Part shown: positions 38,356-47,116 of the stretch, piece after piece
Numbering within the stretch: the first letter of the stretch is position 1
Layout: every line of letters starts with the position of its first letter
Source of the DNA: Streptomyces musisoli
GTDB lineage: Bacteria; Actinomycetota; Actinomycetes; Streptomycetales; Streptomycetaceae
DNA: 64,000 bases
NCBI RefSeq assembly: GCF_016741855.1
Contig: NZ_JAERRH010000015.1
Span: 62,001 to 126,000 of the forward strand
Reading direction: 5' to 3'
The notes under the pieces: model-generated
Database searches by the model: none
What the model saw: only the letters and a program-made list of their open reading frames with translations
What the model was told of the DNA's origin: nothing
Made by a program: the position numbers and the translations under genes

Positions 38356-39543
38356 GTGGAAGATGTGGACGTCCGGGGAGACGCTACCGACGTGCGACAA
38401 CCGTGGCAGTCGAGCTACGCGCTGCTGGTGATCCCTCTCGCGCTCATCGCGGTGATCACGGTGGTCGACCAGCTGGTCCCGGCCGACATCCATCTCGGTC
38501 CGCTGCTGGTCATCGCGCCGGCGATCACCGCCTCCTTCGCCGGTGCCTGGCTGACGGGTCTGATCGGGTTCCTGACCGTAGGGGCGCAGGCCTACATCGG
38601 CTGGCATTTCGGCGTGCTGTTCTCCCGCAATGTGCTGGTGCAGATCCTCGCCCTGGCCGTCCTGTCCGCCCTGACCGTGTTCTACTGCGTGATGCGCGAG
38701 CGCCGCCAGCGTCAGCTGGCGCAGGTACGCATCGTCGCCGAGGCCGCGCAACACGTCGTGCTGTGGCCGCTGCCGGAACAGATCGGCTCGATGCGGATCG
38801 CCTGTCTGTACCTGGCCGCGGAGGCCGAGGCGCAGATCGGCGGTGACCTGTATGCGGCGACCCCCACCGACAGCGGTGTGCGGGTCATGATCGGCGACGT
38901 TCGTGGCAAGGGCCTGTCCGCCATCGGCGAGGCCGCGCTCCTCATCGGGGCCTTCCGCGAGGCCGCCCACTACCACACCTCGCTGCCCGCGCTGGCGGCC
39001 GCTCTGGAGCAGAGCGTGGCCCGCAACCTGCCCGAGCTGGGGCCCGAGGAAGACCCGAGCGAGCGCTTCGCCACCGTGATGCTGGTGGAGATCCCTGATG
39101 ACGGCCACGTCACGCGGATCCTGAGCTGCGGCCACCCCCCACCCCTGCTGCTCCGTCCCGGGAGCGCGGTCACCGTGCCCGTGCACCCGGCGCCCCCGCT
39201 CGGTATCCATGGGCAGGCGCCCGCGGACTACACCGTCGACGTGTTCTCCTTCGAGCCCGGCGACACGCTCCTGCTCTACACCGACGGCGTCATCGAGGCC
39301 CGGAACACCGGCGGAGACTTCTACGCGCTCCCGGAACGGGTCGCCCAGTGGGCCGGCGCCAGCCCCGAGAAGCTGGTGCACCACATCCGCCGCGATCTGC
39401 TCGACCACGTCTCCGGACGCCTCGACGACGACGCCGCGCTCATCGCGCTGTGCCGTACGCCGATCCCCCACCGGCCCCATCGGCACGGGCCGGGCCTGCA
39501 CGTCGGCGGGCTCGGTCATGGCACCAAATCGGTCCCTCACTGA
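38356..39543 (+). CDS. membrane-bound PP2C/SpoIIE-type serine phosphatase
   Basis: The protein has 395 residues. Three hydrophobic segments fill about 20-125 (YALLVIPLALIAVITVV, ITASFAGAWLTGLIGFLTVG, QILALAVLSALTVFYCV). A cytoplasmic SpoIIE/RsbU phosphatase domain follows: IGGDLYAATP, MIGDVRGKGLSA, LSCGHPPPLLL, LLYTDGVIEA and DDDAALIAL provide the acidic metal-binding residues. These enzymes dephosphorylate anti-sigma factor antagonists or similar partners. No partner gene is next to it. The start is taken as GTG 38356; GTG 38392, behind GGGGAG, is an alternative. Confidence 0.9.
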   Translation: MEDVDVRGDATDVRQPWQSSYALLVIPLALIAVITVVDQLVPADIHLGPLLVIAPAITASFAGAWLTGLIGFLTVGAQAYIGWHFGVLFSRNVLVQILALAVLSALTVFYCVMRERRQRQLAQVRIVAEAAQHVVLWPLPEQIGSMRIACLYLAAEAEAQIGGDLYAATPTDSGVRVMIGDVRGKGLSAIGEAALLIGAFREAAHYHTSLPALAAALEQSVARNLPELGPEEDPSERFATVMLVEIPDDGHVTRILSCGHPPPLLLRPGSAVTVPVHPAPPLGIHGQAPADYTVDVFSFEPGDTLLLYTDGVIEARNTGGDFYALPERVAQWAGASPEKLVHHIRRDLLDHVSGRLDDDAALIALCRTPIPHRPHRHGPGLHVGGLGHGTKSVPH

Positions 39544-39901
39544 GTGGCACCATGCCGCCGGGCCTCGCGGCCGGGTAGCGGATGCTGCGCGCCGAGCCGC
39601 GGTCGGTGGACTGCCTTGCGCGCACACAACTCCTGAAGCCTGCCGGTCCCGTGCGCCTGCCCCTACGGAATGCGGCGGCTTTTAACAGGGCCGCCGCGCC
39701 CCGTCAAGTCCCGAATTCCAGGAACATGAGCCGCCTGCGGCGTTTTGGCGTAATGGAAGCAGGCCGGAAACACCAGCCGGCCGGACAGAAGAATGATCCG
39801 GGACGCTACCTGGCGCAATCCAATCCACTGGAGCCCGGAACCGGTGACAGAAATCCTGAAAATTCAGGGTGCACAAAACCGTTTCAGTAGAGGAGACAAT
39901 C
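39544..39901. other. intergenic region before a small secreted protein gene
   Basis: No gene is supported. The final part (about 39840-39890) is comparatively AT-rich (ATCCTGAAAATTCAGGGTGCAC) and may contain the promoter of the downstream gene. TCCTGAAAATTCAGG forms a small inverted repeat that could be an operator. Confidence 0.4.
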
Positions 39902-40288
39902 ATGAGCCGCGTTTCTCGAAAGCAGCGTTTCGCCATGCTGGCCGCCACGGTCACTCTGGCCGCAGGTGGAGCCCTTCTGCCGTCCGGCGCGTTCGCCGCA
40001 CCGGCGGCCCCGCACACACAGGCCGTAGCCGCGGCCGAGGCCGGCAATCACCACACAGACCAGAACAAGGTCACGACCATCATCAAGACCTCCACCAAGA
40101 CCAATACCAAGCACCTGCGCGGCGGCAAGCTTCAGATCACCATTACCAAGACCACGGCCGTCATCAAGATCAAGGACGGTGACGTGATCTCGAAGAAGGT
40201 CACCGTCGTCAAGCGCCAGAAGATCGTCGACATAGATTTCCAGGACAACAATCGCGTCCGGAACGAGGGAAACATAGACGACGAATAA
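39902..40288 (+). CDS. small secreted protein of unknown function
   Basis: The protein has 128 residues. The signal peptide ends about residue 32 (ATVTLAAGGALLPSGAFAAP). The mature part is rich in Thr, Lys, Ile and Val in an alternating beta pattern (KVTTIIKTSTKTNTKHLRGG, KLQITITKTTAVIKIKDGDV). Its tail is acidic. AGAGGAGA before ATG 39902 is a good ribosome site. The strand-rich repeats suggest a beta-solenoid or fibre-like protein. No family is recognised. Confidence 0.75.
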   Translation: MSRVSRKQRFAMLAATVTLAAGGALLPSGAFAAPAAPHTQAVAAAEAGNHHTDQNKVTTIIKTSTKTNTKHLRGGKLQITITKTTAVIKIKDGDVISKKVTVVKRQKIVDIDFQDNNRVRNEGNIDDE

Positions 40289-40830
40289 GCGATAGGTCAC
40301 CTGTTTCGGCCCACGACTGGTCTGGCCAGGGCCCCATGACAAGGCAGCCCGGCCGGACCGGCTGGCCCACAAGCGAACCGGACACAGCTGACCCACACCT
40401 GAACCGGACCAGCTGACTCACAAGTGAATACGGGAGACGGCCATCACCCGAGGTCTCGGCCCTCGCACAGCTCAGCACCGGCAGCGCCTCGCGTGCCGAC
40501 GCGGCGTGCGAGGGCCGGCCTGATCGATGCGGCCCGCGGGCTGCCCGCCAACCGACATCTCCCCCAGAGGTCGGTACGCCACTGGCGACGAGCGGCCAAG
40601 GGATCCGGCCCATCCGGTCCTGGCGGACTTCCGTACCGCTGAGAGCCGGACGTGGAGCCGGATGCGGAGCCCGATGTGGCATCGGATCCCAGCCATCGGC
40701 GTCTCAGGCACGCGCTGTGTGCCGGAGGTCCGCAATCGCTGGTGTGAGGGATACCGGTACACGGATCGGCTCTGGGATCGTCGTGGCGGAGACGCCGGGA
40801 CTTTCCGGAACGTCGGCCCCCACAGGACGG
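40289..40830. other. intergenic region with a 25-27-bp repeat
   Basis: No gene is supported. Three imperfect copies of about 25-27 bp (CTGACCCACACCTGAACCGGAC type) lie at about 40355-40435. The rest looks like non-coding GC-rich sequence and is likely to include the promoter for the next gene. Confidence 0.45.
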
Positions 40831-41613
40831 ATGACATACGAGATGACGCGATGGACGATCAGCCGCGCCCAGCGGCTGGTGCTCGCCGTGGTGACGGGCA
40901 TGTGTGCGCTGGCGGGCACAGCCACGGCCGCGCCGGCCCCGATGCCGACTCGGGACGGGGACACCGAGACGGCCGCCTCCGGCTATCTGAACCTACAGCA
41001 GTGCGTCTACTACGCGGACCCGCTCGCCGACCACTTCACGACGGTGCTCACACCCAGCGGCGACGGCCGGTACTCCACCGGCACGAAGCTCTCCAACGCC
41101 CCGGACACGCAACCGACATGCGGCCCGGGCAACGGCAACCACGTGCCCGTCTCGCTGCTGCCCGGCGTCAGGGCCCTGGACCTGCATGCGGGCCGCTACC
41201 TCAACATCCACCAGTGCGACTACTACTACAGCCGGAACACCGACCACTTCGCCGGCTTCGTCACTCCTGGCGGCGACAGCCGGTACGCGACGGGGACGAA
41301 CGTCTCCAACTCCCCCGACACCGGCGTGGCATGCGGCCTCGGTAACGGCAACCACGTGCCCTACCGCCCGCTTTCGGGCGTCAAGTCCCTGGACCTGACC
41401 GCGGGCCGCTACCTCAATCTGCACCAGTGTGTGTACTACTCGGAGTCGGACACCAGCCACCTGACGACGTTGGTGCCGACCTCCGACAGCCGGTTCACGA
41501 CCGGTACGGAGGTCTCCGACACCGCCGACGGCAGGCCTGACTGCGGCCCCGGCGACGGAGACCACGTGCTCGTCCCGCTGCTGTCAAGCGTCAAGAGCTT
41601 TCCGTTGGTCTGA
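40831..41613 (+). CDS. secreted protein made of three ~70-residue Cys repeats
   Basis: The protein has 260 residues. A signal peptide (RLVLAVVTGMCALAGTATAA) is followed by three near-identical units of about 70 residues. Each begins G(R)YLN-x-x-QC-x-YY and continues to DHF, then TPxGDxRY-TGT, SNxPDT, then CG-GNGNHVP and a final SL or DL. Two Cys per unit probably form a disulfide. The second repeat also contains YYYSRNTDHF. The function is unknown; tyrosine-rich pairs suggest sugar binding, but this is weak. The start is uncertain: ATG 40831 or ATG 40843. Confidence 0.8.
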   Translation: MTYEMTRWTISRAQRLVLAVVTGMCALAGTATAAPAPMPTRDGDTETAASGYLNLQQCVYYADPLADHFTTVLTPSGDGRYSTGTKLSNAPDTQPTCGPGNGNHVPVSLLPGVRALDLHAGRYLNIHQCDYYYSRNTDHFAGFVTPGGDSRYATGTNVSNSPDTGVACGLGNGNHVPYRPLSGVKSLDLTAGRYLNLHQCVYYSESDTSHLTTLVPTSDSRFTTGTEVSDTADGRPDCGPGDGDHVLVPLLSSVKSFPLV

Positions 41614-41953
41614 CGGTCGTCCCGTGACAGGGCATGCCCAGGCTCGCCAGGACTCCACTTCCCGTGGCGTCGGGAGGAAGGAGCAGCAGGAGGCGGGCGG
41701 AGGGGTTCTCGATCCCTCCCGTCGCGGAGCCCGGGCTGTCGACGACGTGCATCAGCTCTCGCCAGGTCAGCGTGTGCCCGTTCAGGCTCCCGTCCCAGCC
41801 GGCAATGCGGCGGGCACTTCGCCAACTGCTGCGGAGGTGGAGAGAAGTGGGGGCAGCCGGTGGGTGGGCCAGGACAAGGGGCTTGGCCGCGGTGTCGCAG
41901 TGGACGATCCGGCCCGGGAGGCCGACGCGCGAACCGGACCAGGATTTCCGCAC
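41591..41953 (-). CDS. possible small protein, convergent with the repeat protein gene
   Basis: A 120-residue frame has high third-position GC and reads smoothly (GWDGSLNGHTLTWRELMHVV, then PSARLLLLLPPDATGSGVLA). It starts at GTG 41953 and its end overlaps the 3' end of the convergent gene by 23 bp. No family or ribosome site is clear. It could be a real hypothetical protein or a chance open frame. Apart from this, 41614-42001 holds nothing I can identify. Confidence 0.4.
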   Translation of the reverse strand: MRKSWSGSRVGLPGRIVHCDTAAKPLVLAHPPAAPTSLHLRSSWRSARRIAGWDGSLNGHTLTWRELMHVVDSPGSATGGIENPSARLLLLLPPDATGSGVLASLGMPCHGTTVRPTESS

Positions 41954-42001
41954 GGAACCGGATCTTACCCACGGTCCGGGCTCCGCCTAGCCTCGGACCA
42001 C

Positions 42002-42793
42002 ATGCACAACAGTCCGACAACGACAGGTGGTACGCCGGTGATCGTGATAGCCCATCTCAGCGACACTCACATCGACAGTGAACCGCGCAGCATCGAGCGC
42101 ACCCAGGCTGTCATGCGTTACCTGGAGGACCTGCCGTACGACTTGGACGCGGTCCTCGTGACCGGGGACATCACCGATCACGGTCTGCCGTCCGAGTACG
42201 AGCAGGCCCGTCGGCTCTTCTCCTCGCGGCACCCGGTGATGCTCTGTCCCGGCAACCACGACAGCCGTGACGCCTTCCGCACCCATCTCCTGGCGCAGGA
42301 GGGTGCGACGGCTCCGGTCAACCAGGTGCTCCGGAGCGCTGACGTGGTGATCGCGGTGTGCGACTCGTCGGTGCCGGGCAAGGACGAGGGTTTCCTCTCG
42401 GACGAGACCCTGGCGTGGCTCGAAGACGTACTGGACCGGACGTCCGATCGAACGCCGGTGCTGATCGGGTTCCACCATCCGCCGGCGCAGTTGCACGTTC
42501 CGTTCGTCGACGGTATCCGCCAGTTCGGTGCCGAGCGGCTGGCGGCCCTCGCCGACCGCCACCGCAACATCGCGGCGTTCCTCTGCGGCCACGCCCACAC
42601 AGCGGCGGCAACCGTCTTCGCCGGGCGCCCGCTGCTGGTGGCCCCTGGAGTCGTCTCCACGATACGACTTCCCTGGGAACACGGCGCGCACCCCCGGGAC
42701 CACGTCCACCTGGACCATGCGCCCGCTCTCGCCTTCCACATCCTGGACGACGCAGGACGGTTGACGACGCACTTCCGCCAGGTCCGTGTGTAA
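42002..42793 (+). CDS. metallophosphoesterase (CpdA-like)
   Basis: This 263-residue calcineurin-like phosphodiesterase carries all five metal-binding motifs: HLSDTHID, TGDITDHG, PGNHDSRD, GFHHPPAQL and CGHAHT. The layout matches CpdA/Icc cyclic-nucleotide phosphodiesterases. It hydrolyses phosphate esters with a di-metal centre, but the substrate is not fixed by sequence. ATG 42002 is the first codon that leaves a sensible N-terminus. Confidence 0.9.
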   Translation: MHNSPTTTGGTPVIVIAHLSDTHIDSEPRSIERTQAVMRYLEDLPYDLDAVLVTGDITDHGLPSEYEQARRLFSSRHPVMLCPGNHDSRDAFRTHLLAQEGATAPVNQVLRSADVVIAVCDSSVPGKDEGFLSDETLAWLEDVLDRTSDRTPVLIGFHHPPAQLHVPFVDGIRQFGAERLAALADRHRNIAAFLCGHAHTAAATVFAGRPLLVAPGVVSTIRLPWEHGAHPRDHVHLDHAPALAFHILDDAGRLTTHFRQVRV

Positions 42794-42940
42794 GGGAGCC
42801 GCAACGCCCCGTCCCGGAGCCCGCTGCTGAGACATGAGGCGTGCTCTAGGCAGGTGAAGGCGCTGGTGGCGTCGCTGCACGACGGCACGCCGGCAACGCC
42901 GCGTCGACCGCCTGGCACCGGGGGTCGAGGGGCGCCCGGC

Positions 42941-45900
42941 TCAGCGTTGCTCGTGGGTCGTGCGGGTGATCAGGTGGGCGAGTTCGGTTACGTACGGTGG
43001 CTCGAAGAGGGTCAGGTGGTCTCCTTCCAGTACATGTCGGGTCAGTTGTCCGGGGGCGCAGACGCTGGTCCAGGCGTGGGTCGCCGCGGCCAGGAGGTCC
43101 GGGTCCTGCTTGTCGGCCTGTACGAGGGTCACCGGCCCCGCGTACGGAGCCGGGCGGTAGGCGCGGGCGGCTCGCAGGTGGGCGCGGTTGGTGCGCCGGC
43201 GCAGCTCCAGGTGGAGACGTTCCGCTGCGGTCGCCGCCTCGTGCGGGCCGCCGTACAGGCCCGGTTCCTCCTGGTCCTCGCTGTCGTCCCGCTCCGAGAG
43301 CCGGTCCGCCGGATAGCTCTCGACGAGGAAGAGCATTCCCGGCCGCTCGCCCTGCTGTTCCAGCAGCCGGGCCATCTCGAAGGCCACGAGCCCGCCCATG
43401 GACCAGCCCAGCAGAAGGTACGGCCCGGTCGGCGCAACGGTGCGCACTGCCGCCAGGTAGCGGGCGGCCAGCGCCTCGACGGTGTAGTGCGCGGCCTCCT
43501 CCTGACCCTGCTCATCCAGCGCGGCAGACGGACTCCGGAGGGCGTAGAGCGGGCGTTGCAGCTCCGTACCGGCGGCGAGATGGCGGAAGCCGGTGACCTC
43601 GCCGCCCGCCGGATGGACGCAGAACAGCGGGACGCCCTCACCCCGGGGCCGCAGTGCCACGACGTCCTCCGCGGCACCGGAACGGGCGGCACCGCGCGCG
43701 GCGTCCTCCGCGGCGTCGGGGCGGGCGGCACCGCGCACGGCGTCGTCGGCGGCGCCTGGGCGGGTGGCACCGCCCTCCTTCAGCAGGCGGGCCAGGTGCC
43801 GCACGGTCGCCGCCCTGCCGGACCCGCCCTGTTCGGGTTCCGGCTCGGAGAACAGGACGGGTACCTGTAGTGCGGTGCCGAACTCCGCGTTCAGCCGTGC
43901 GATCAGCCGTACGGCGAGCAGGGAGTGGCCGCCGAGGGCGAAGAAGTCGTCCTCCGCCCCCACCGGACCGGTGCCGAGCAGTTCCCCGAACACGCGGGCC
44001 ACGGCGGCCTCCACAGGGTCCCCCGGCGCTGTCCCGGTCCGGCCCGGCGCGGGAAGGTCCGGCCCGGTGCCGTCCGCCCCGGTGAGGGCCGCCCGCACCG
44101 CGACCGGGTCGACCTTGCCGTTCGGTGTGAGGGGCAGCGCGGCGACCTCGGCGAACGTCCGCGGTACCAGGGGCGCCGGCAACCGCTCGGCCGCGAAGTC
44201 CCGCAGGTCGGGCACCGGTCCGGCGGGGCCGGTGACTACGCACGCGGCGAGGTGGTCGCCGCGCGCCTCGTCCGAGACCAGGGCCACCGCCGCGTCGCGC
44301 ACGCCGGGGTGGCGCACCAGCACGGACCGGACCTCCTCGGGCTCCACGCGGATGCCGTTCACCTTGAGCTGGTCGTCCACCCGGCCCAGGTACCGGATCA
44401 GGCCGTCCGGGCCGACACAGGCCAGGTCGCCGGTGCGGTACAGGCGGCTGCCGGGTTCCGGCCCGAAGGGGTGGGGCACGAACCGTTCCGCGGTGAGGTC
44501 CGGGGCGCCCAGATACCCCCTGGCGAGACTCGTTCCACCGATGTAGATCTCTCCCGGGACTCCCACCGGAGCCGGTTCGAGGGAGTCGTCGAGGACCAGC
44601 ACCTCGGCGTGGTCCATGGGCCGGCCGATCGGGACCGGGCCGGAGACGTCCGCGGGGCCCACCTCGTGGACGCACACCCCTACGGCGGTCTCGGTGGGGC
44701 CGTACTCGTTGAAGACCCTCGTGTCCGGCGCGTGGGTCCGCCAGGCGGCCACGGCCTCCGCGTCCAGGGCTTCACCGCCGACGACGAGTGATGTCGCCGT
44801 GCCGGCGAAATCCTCCTCCGCCAGGCCGTGGTTCACCACCTTCAGGTGCGACGGGGTCAGTTTGAGCACATCGAGGCCGGACCGGTCGGCCAGGTCCGAC
44901 GAGAGGACGAGAGCGTCGCGGCACGCGGGGTCGAGATGCACGGGGCGGCCTGTGATCAGGGGCAGGAACAGACTCGTCACGGTGAGATCGAAGCCGATCG
45001 AGGAGTGCGCCAGCGCGCCTCCGGTCACGTCACCGCCGTCCCGGCCACGCCCGCCACGGCCACCGCCGTCGCCCGCGCGACCAGGGCCCCCGCCGTGACG
45101 TCCGCTACGCCCGCGCCCTCCGCCGTCACCGTCCCCGCGCACACCCGCCTCGGCATCGCCGTCGCCGCTTCTGCGCACACGCCCGCGACCATCGCCCTCG
45201 CCGCCGTCGGTATAGGCACGCGCGCTCCACATGAGGTAGTCGCACACGGCGCGGTGCGGGAGCATCACTCCCTTCGGCTCTCCTGTGGAACCGGAGGTGA
45301 ACATGATGTACGCGAGGTGGTCCGGGCCTGGCTCGCCCGTCGGGGCGGGCTCGGCCGCCGGGTCCGTGTCCTCGGCCGGCAGGGCGCGCAGATCGACGTA
45401 CTCGACCCGCTCGGCGGCGGGCGGCCGCGGCGGCCGGTCGGTGAGCAGCAGCCGGCATCCGCCTCGCTCGAGCAGCTCCGTGGCCCGCAGGGCCGGAAGT
45501 TCCGGATCGAGCGGCACATAGGTCCCGCCCGCCTTGAGCACGGCGAGCAGCGCCACGACCAGCGACGCCGAGTGCGCGGCGCTCACCGCGACCGGTGTCT
45601 CGAGGCCGACGCCCCGTGCGCGCAGTACCCGGCTCCACCGGTCCGCCCGTGCCTCGAGTTCCCGGAAGGTCAGCCTCTCGTTCCCCGCCACGACGGCGAG
45701 GGCGTCCGGCGTTCGGCGCGCCTGCCCTTCGACGAGCCCGTGCAGCACCTGTCCGGCCGACGGGGCGCGGGGTGGGGTCCGGCGGGGAGCGGCCGCGGGC
45801 TCCAGGCGTGCCTCGTGCACGGGAGCGGCGGGCGCTGCGAGGAGCCCGGCGAGCAGCGTCGCGTACTGGCCTGCCAGGACACGCACGTAGGTCCCGTGGA

Positions 45901-47116
45901 ACTGCTCGGCGTCGTAGTGCCAGGTCGTCGTGGCCTGCCGGTCGCCCAGCGCACAGGTCAGCCGCAGGGCGTGCCGCTCGGTCTCGACGTCGTCCCACAG
46001 CACGCGGAAGGTCGCGCCGTGCCCCGGACCTCCGGCGGCGGGGACGGGCCCGGTGGTCTCGTCGCAGACGAAGCCGATGCCGTGGCCCGCCGGGGCGGGG
46101 AGAGCGGGTGCGGGAGAGTCGGGCACATGCTCCTCGGCCTCGGTCAGGGCGCGTTCGGCGCGTGCGGCGAGGGCGTCGAGAACGGGAACGGGGGCGAGCC
46201 GGGCCGTCACGTCGGTCCACTGGGCGAAGGGACCGAGGCAGTTCGTCGTCTCTTCGAAGTCGCGGCCGGAGAAGAGCGTGGCGACGGTGACGTCGTCCTC
46301 CCCGCCGATCCGCGACAGCAATGTCTGCCAGCAGGCCAGCAGCACCGCACCCGGGCGCACCCGTCGTCGGCGGGCATAGGCGTGGACGGCTGCCGTGAGG
46401 CCGTCCGGCAGCGACGCGGTGACGGTACCCCGGTCCGGTACGCCGGTGCCGGGGTGCCGGCGCAGCGGCATGGCCGGCCGTCGGGCGGCGGTGCCGTGCG
46501 TCGCCGTGAGCGGGGGCGGCGCCCCGAACTCCTGGTGCTGCCATTCGGTGAACTGGCTGTACTGGAGGACTTCTTCGGTGGGTGGACGGTCCGCGTACCG
46601 TGCGGCGAGCTCCCCGGCGAGCAGGCGCAGCGTACGGCCGTCGGCGGTCAGGGGGGTGGTGGCGAGCAGCAGGGAGTGCCGCCGGGGGCCGAGGGCGAAG
46701 AGGATGGCACGCAGGACCGGGTCGCCCGGTGCGCCGTACGGCAGGTTCCGCAGGGCGCGGGCCTCCTCGTCGATCCGGCGTTCCTGCGCGGCCTCGTCGA
46801 GGTGGTGGAGGTCCTCGACCGACCACTGGGGGCGCTGCGGGTCCGTGTCCTGGACGACGAGCAGGGCGGTGCGGACACCGGGCACCCGTCGACAGGCCGC
46901 GCGGAGGATCTCGTGCCGGTTCGCCGTCTCCCGCAGTGCGGCGGCCAGGCGGTCGCCGTCGAGGTCGCCGTCGACGGCGAGGAGCAGCTGGGCCCAGCCG
47001 GGCGACGCGTGGAGTTCGGCGAGCCGCCACAGCCGCTGCTGCTGGTAGGACAGGCGGTACCCCTCGACCGGTCCTCCCTGGCTTTCGTACCCTTCCCGGC
47101 GGGTCCTCGTCGTCAC
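42941..47116 (-). CDS. NRPS: C*-A(Asn-like)-T-TE (terminal module)
   Basis: The protein has 1391 residues and starts at GTG 47116, overlapping the previous synthetase's TGA (GTGA). C* (about 10-440) is a condensation-superfamily domain whose HHxxxDG is replaced by TTPLTADG, so both His are lost. The A domain (about 470-1000) carries FTSGSTGEPKG, FDLTVTSLF and NEYGPTETAV; my hand reading of pocket residues (D-L-T-K-V-G-E-V-G) resembles Asn domains. A 60-residue Gly/Arg/Asp-rich insertion sits between motifs A3 and A4. The T domain has FALGGHSLLAV (about 1065), and the TE has GWSMGG (Ser about 1237) and EGDHLTL (His about 1369). It releases the finished peptide. Confidence 0.93.
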   Translation of the reverse strand: MTTRTRREGYESQGGPVEGYRLSYQQQRLWRLAELHASPGWAQLLLAVDGDLDGDRLAAALRETANRHEILRAACRRVPGVRTALLVVQDTDPQRPQWSVEDLHHLDEAAQERRIDEEARALRNLPYGAPGDPVLRAILFALGPRRHSLLLATTPLTADGRTLRLLAGELAARYADRPPTEEVLQYSQFTEWQHQEFGAPPPLTATHGTAARRPAMPLRRHPGTGVPDRGTVTASLPDGLTAAVHAYARRRRVRPGAVLLACWQTLLSRIGGEDDVTVATLFSGRDFEETTNCLGPFAQWTDVTARLAPVPVLDALAARAERALTEAEEHVPDSPAPALPAPAGHGIGFVCDETTGPVPAAGGPGHGATFRVLWDDVETERHALRLTCALGDRQATTTWHYDAEQFHGTYVRVLAGQYATLLAGLLAAPAAPVHEARLEPAAAPRRTPPRAPSAGQVLHGLVEGQARRTPDALAVVAGNERLTFRELEARADRWSRVLRARGVGLETPVAVSAAHSASLVVALLAVLKAGGTYVPLDPELPALRATELLERGGCRLLLTDRPPRPPAAERVEYVDLRALPAEDTDPAAEPAPTGEPGPDHLAYIMFTSGSTGEPKGVMLPHRAVCDYLMWSARAYTDGGEGDGRGRVRRSGDGDAEAGVRGDGDGGGRGRSGRHGGGPGRAGDGGGRGGRGRDGGDVTGGALAHSSIGFDLTVTSLFLPLITGRPVHLDPACRDALVLSSDLADRSGLDVLKLTPSHLKVVNHGLAEEDFAGTATSLVVGGEALDAEAVAAWRTHAPDTRVFNEYGPTETAVGVCVHEVGPADVSGPVPIGRPMDHAEVLVLDDSLEPAPVGVPGEIYIGGTSLARGYLGAPDLTAERFVPHPFGPEPGSRLYRTGDLACVGPDGLIRYLGRVDDQLKVNGIRVEPEEVRSVLVRHPGVRDAAVALVSDEARGDHLAACVVTGPAGPVPDLRDFAAERLPAPLVPRTFAEVAALPLTPNGKVDPVAVRAALTGADGTGPDLPAPGRTGTAPGDPVEAAVARVFGELLGTGPVGAEDDFFALGGHSLLAVRLIARLNAEFGTALQVPVLFSEPEPEQGGSGRAATVRHLARLLKEGGATRPGAADDAVRGAARPDAAEDAARGAARSGAAEDVVALRPRGEGVPLFCVHPAGGEVTGFRHLAAGTELQRPLYALRSPSAALDEQGQEEAAHYTVEALAARYLAAVRTVAPTGPYLLLGWSMGGLVAFEMARLLEQQGERPGMLFLVESYPADRLSERDDSEDQEEPGLYGGPHEAATAAERLHLELRRRTNRAHLRAARAYRPAPYAGPVTLVQADKQDPDLLAAATHAWTSVCAPGQLTRHVLEGDHLTLFEPPYVTELAHLITRTTHEQR
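43671..43770 (-). repeat. 39-bp tandem repeat in the T-TE linker
   Basis: Units start at 43671, 43710 and 43749. They encode 13-residue copies such as GAARPDAAEDAAR and GAARSGAAEDVV between the T and TE domains, in frame. They lengthen the linker and should not touch the folded domains. Confidence 0.75.
45015..45210 (-). repeat. low-complexity Gly/Arg/Asp insertion in the NRPS A domain
   Basis: Irregular GGCGG/CGTCAC-type triplets encode about 60 residues such as GDGRGRVRRSGDGDAEAG and GGRGGRGRDGGDVTGGA between motifs A3 and A4. The equivalent A domain of the preceding synthetase passes this point with only about ten residues. Confidence 0.8.
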
